From an uncultured Clostridium sp. (GTDB lineage Bacteria > Bacillota > Clostridia > Clostridiales > Clostridiaceae): a stretch of 5,778 bases of DNA. The stretch spans positions 1-5,778 of the forward strand of contig CAKVNP010000156.1 in NCBI GenBank assembly GCA_934777095.1, read 5' to 3'. How positions within the stretch are numbered: position 1 is the first letter of the stretch; each line of letters starts with the position of its first letter. Under the pieces are notes generated by a model that worked only from the letters and a program-made list of their open reading frames with translations, did no database searches and had not been told where the DNA came from. The position numbers and the translations under genes are program-made. This document shows positions 5,771-5,778 of this stretch, in pieces.

Positions 5771-5778
5771 TAACAGTG

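Overview
The window looks like chromosomal DNA from a low-GC, strictly anaerobic Firmicute, most likely Clostridium in the broad sense. It is strongly AT-rich, uses A/T-ending codons, has consensus AGGAGG-type ribosome binding sites, and encodes a one-chain pyruvate:ferredoxin oxidoreductase (PFOR) beside a short-chain clostridial-type flavodoxin. I cannot name a species. All four genes lie on the minus strand, so transcription runs from high to low coordinates.

In order of transcription: (1) a divergent flavodoxin (5263-5706). (2) PFOR, usually annotated nifJ (1616-5137), 125 bases downstream, with its own good promoter and no strong terminator in front of it. It ends at a perfect 12-bp hairpin terminator (1583-1610). 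(3) A 129-bp non-coding element (1452-1580) whose ends are inverted arrays of a 7-bp unit and whose centre holds small hairpins. (4) A DUF1292-family small protein with an unusual Cys/His-rich N-terminus (1017-1343), closed by a second hairpin terminator (985-1008). (5) A 254-bp AT-rich non-coding region holding a 29-bp near-perfect palindrome and a leader hairpin. (6) A PHP-family metallophosphoesterase (1-762), whose C-terminus lies beyond the window.

The functional core is the flavodoxin/PFOR pair. PFOR converts pyruvate and CoA to acetyl-CoA and CO2 and passes low-potential electrons to ferredoxin or flavodoxin, and the adjacent flavodoxin is a plausible partner. That flavodoxin has lost the usual residues of its FMN-phosphate loop and the redox-tuning glycine of its 60s loop, which is the most interesting protein-level observation here. 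The DUF1292 and PHP genes appear to be separate transcription units. No defence system, CRISPR array, tRNA, rRNA or complete autonomous mobile element was seen. The novelty is at the level of unusual protein variants and intergenic repeat or operator structures.
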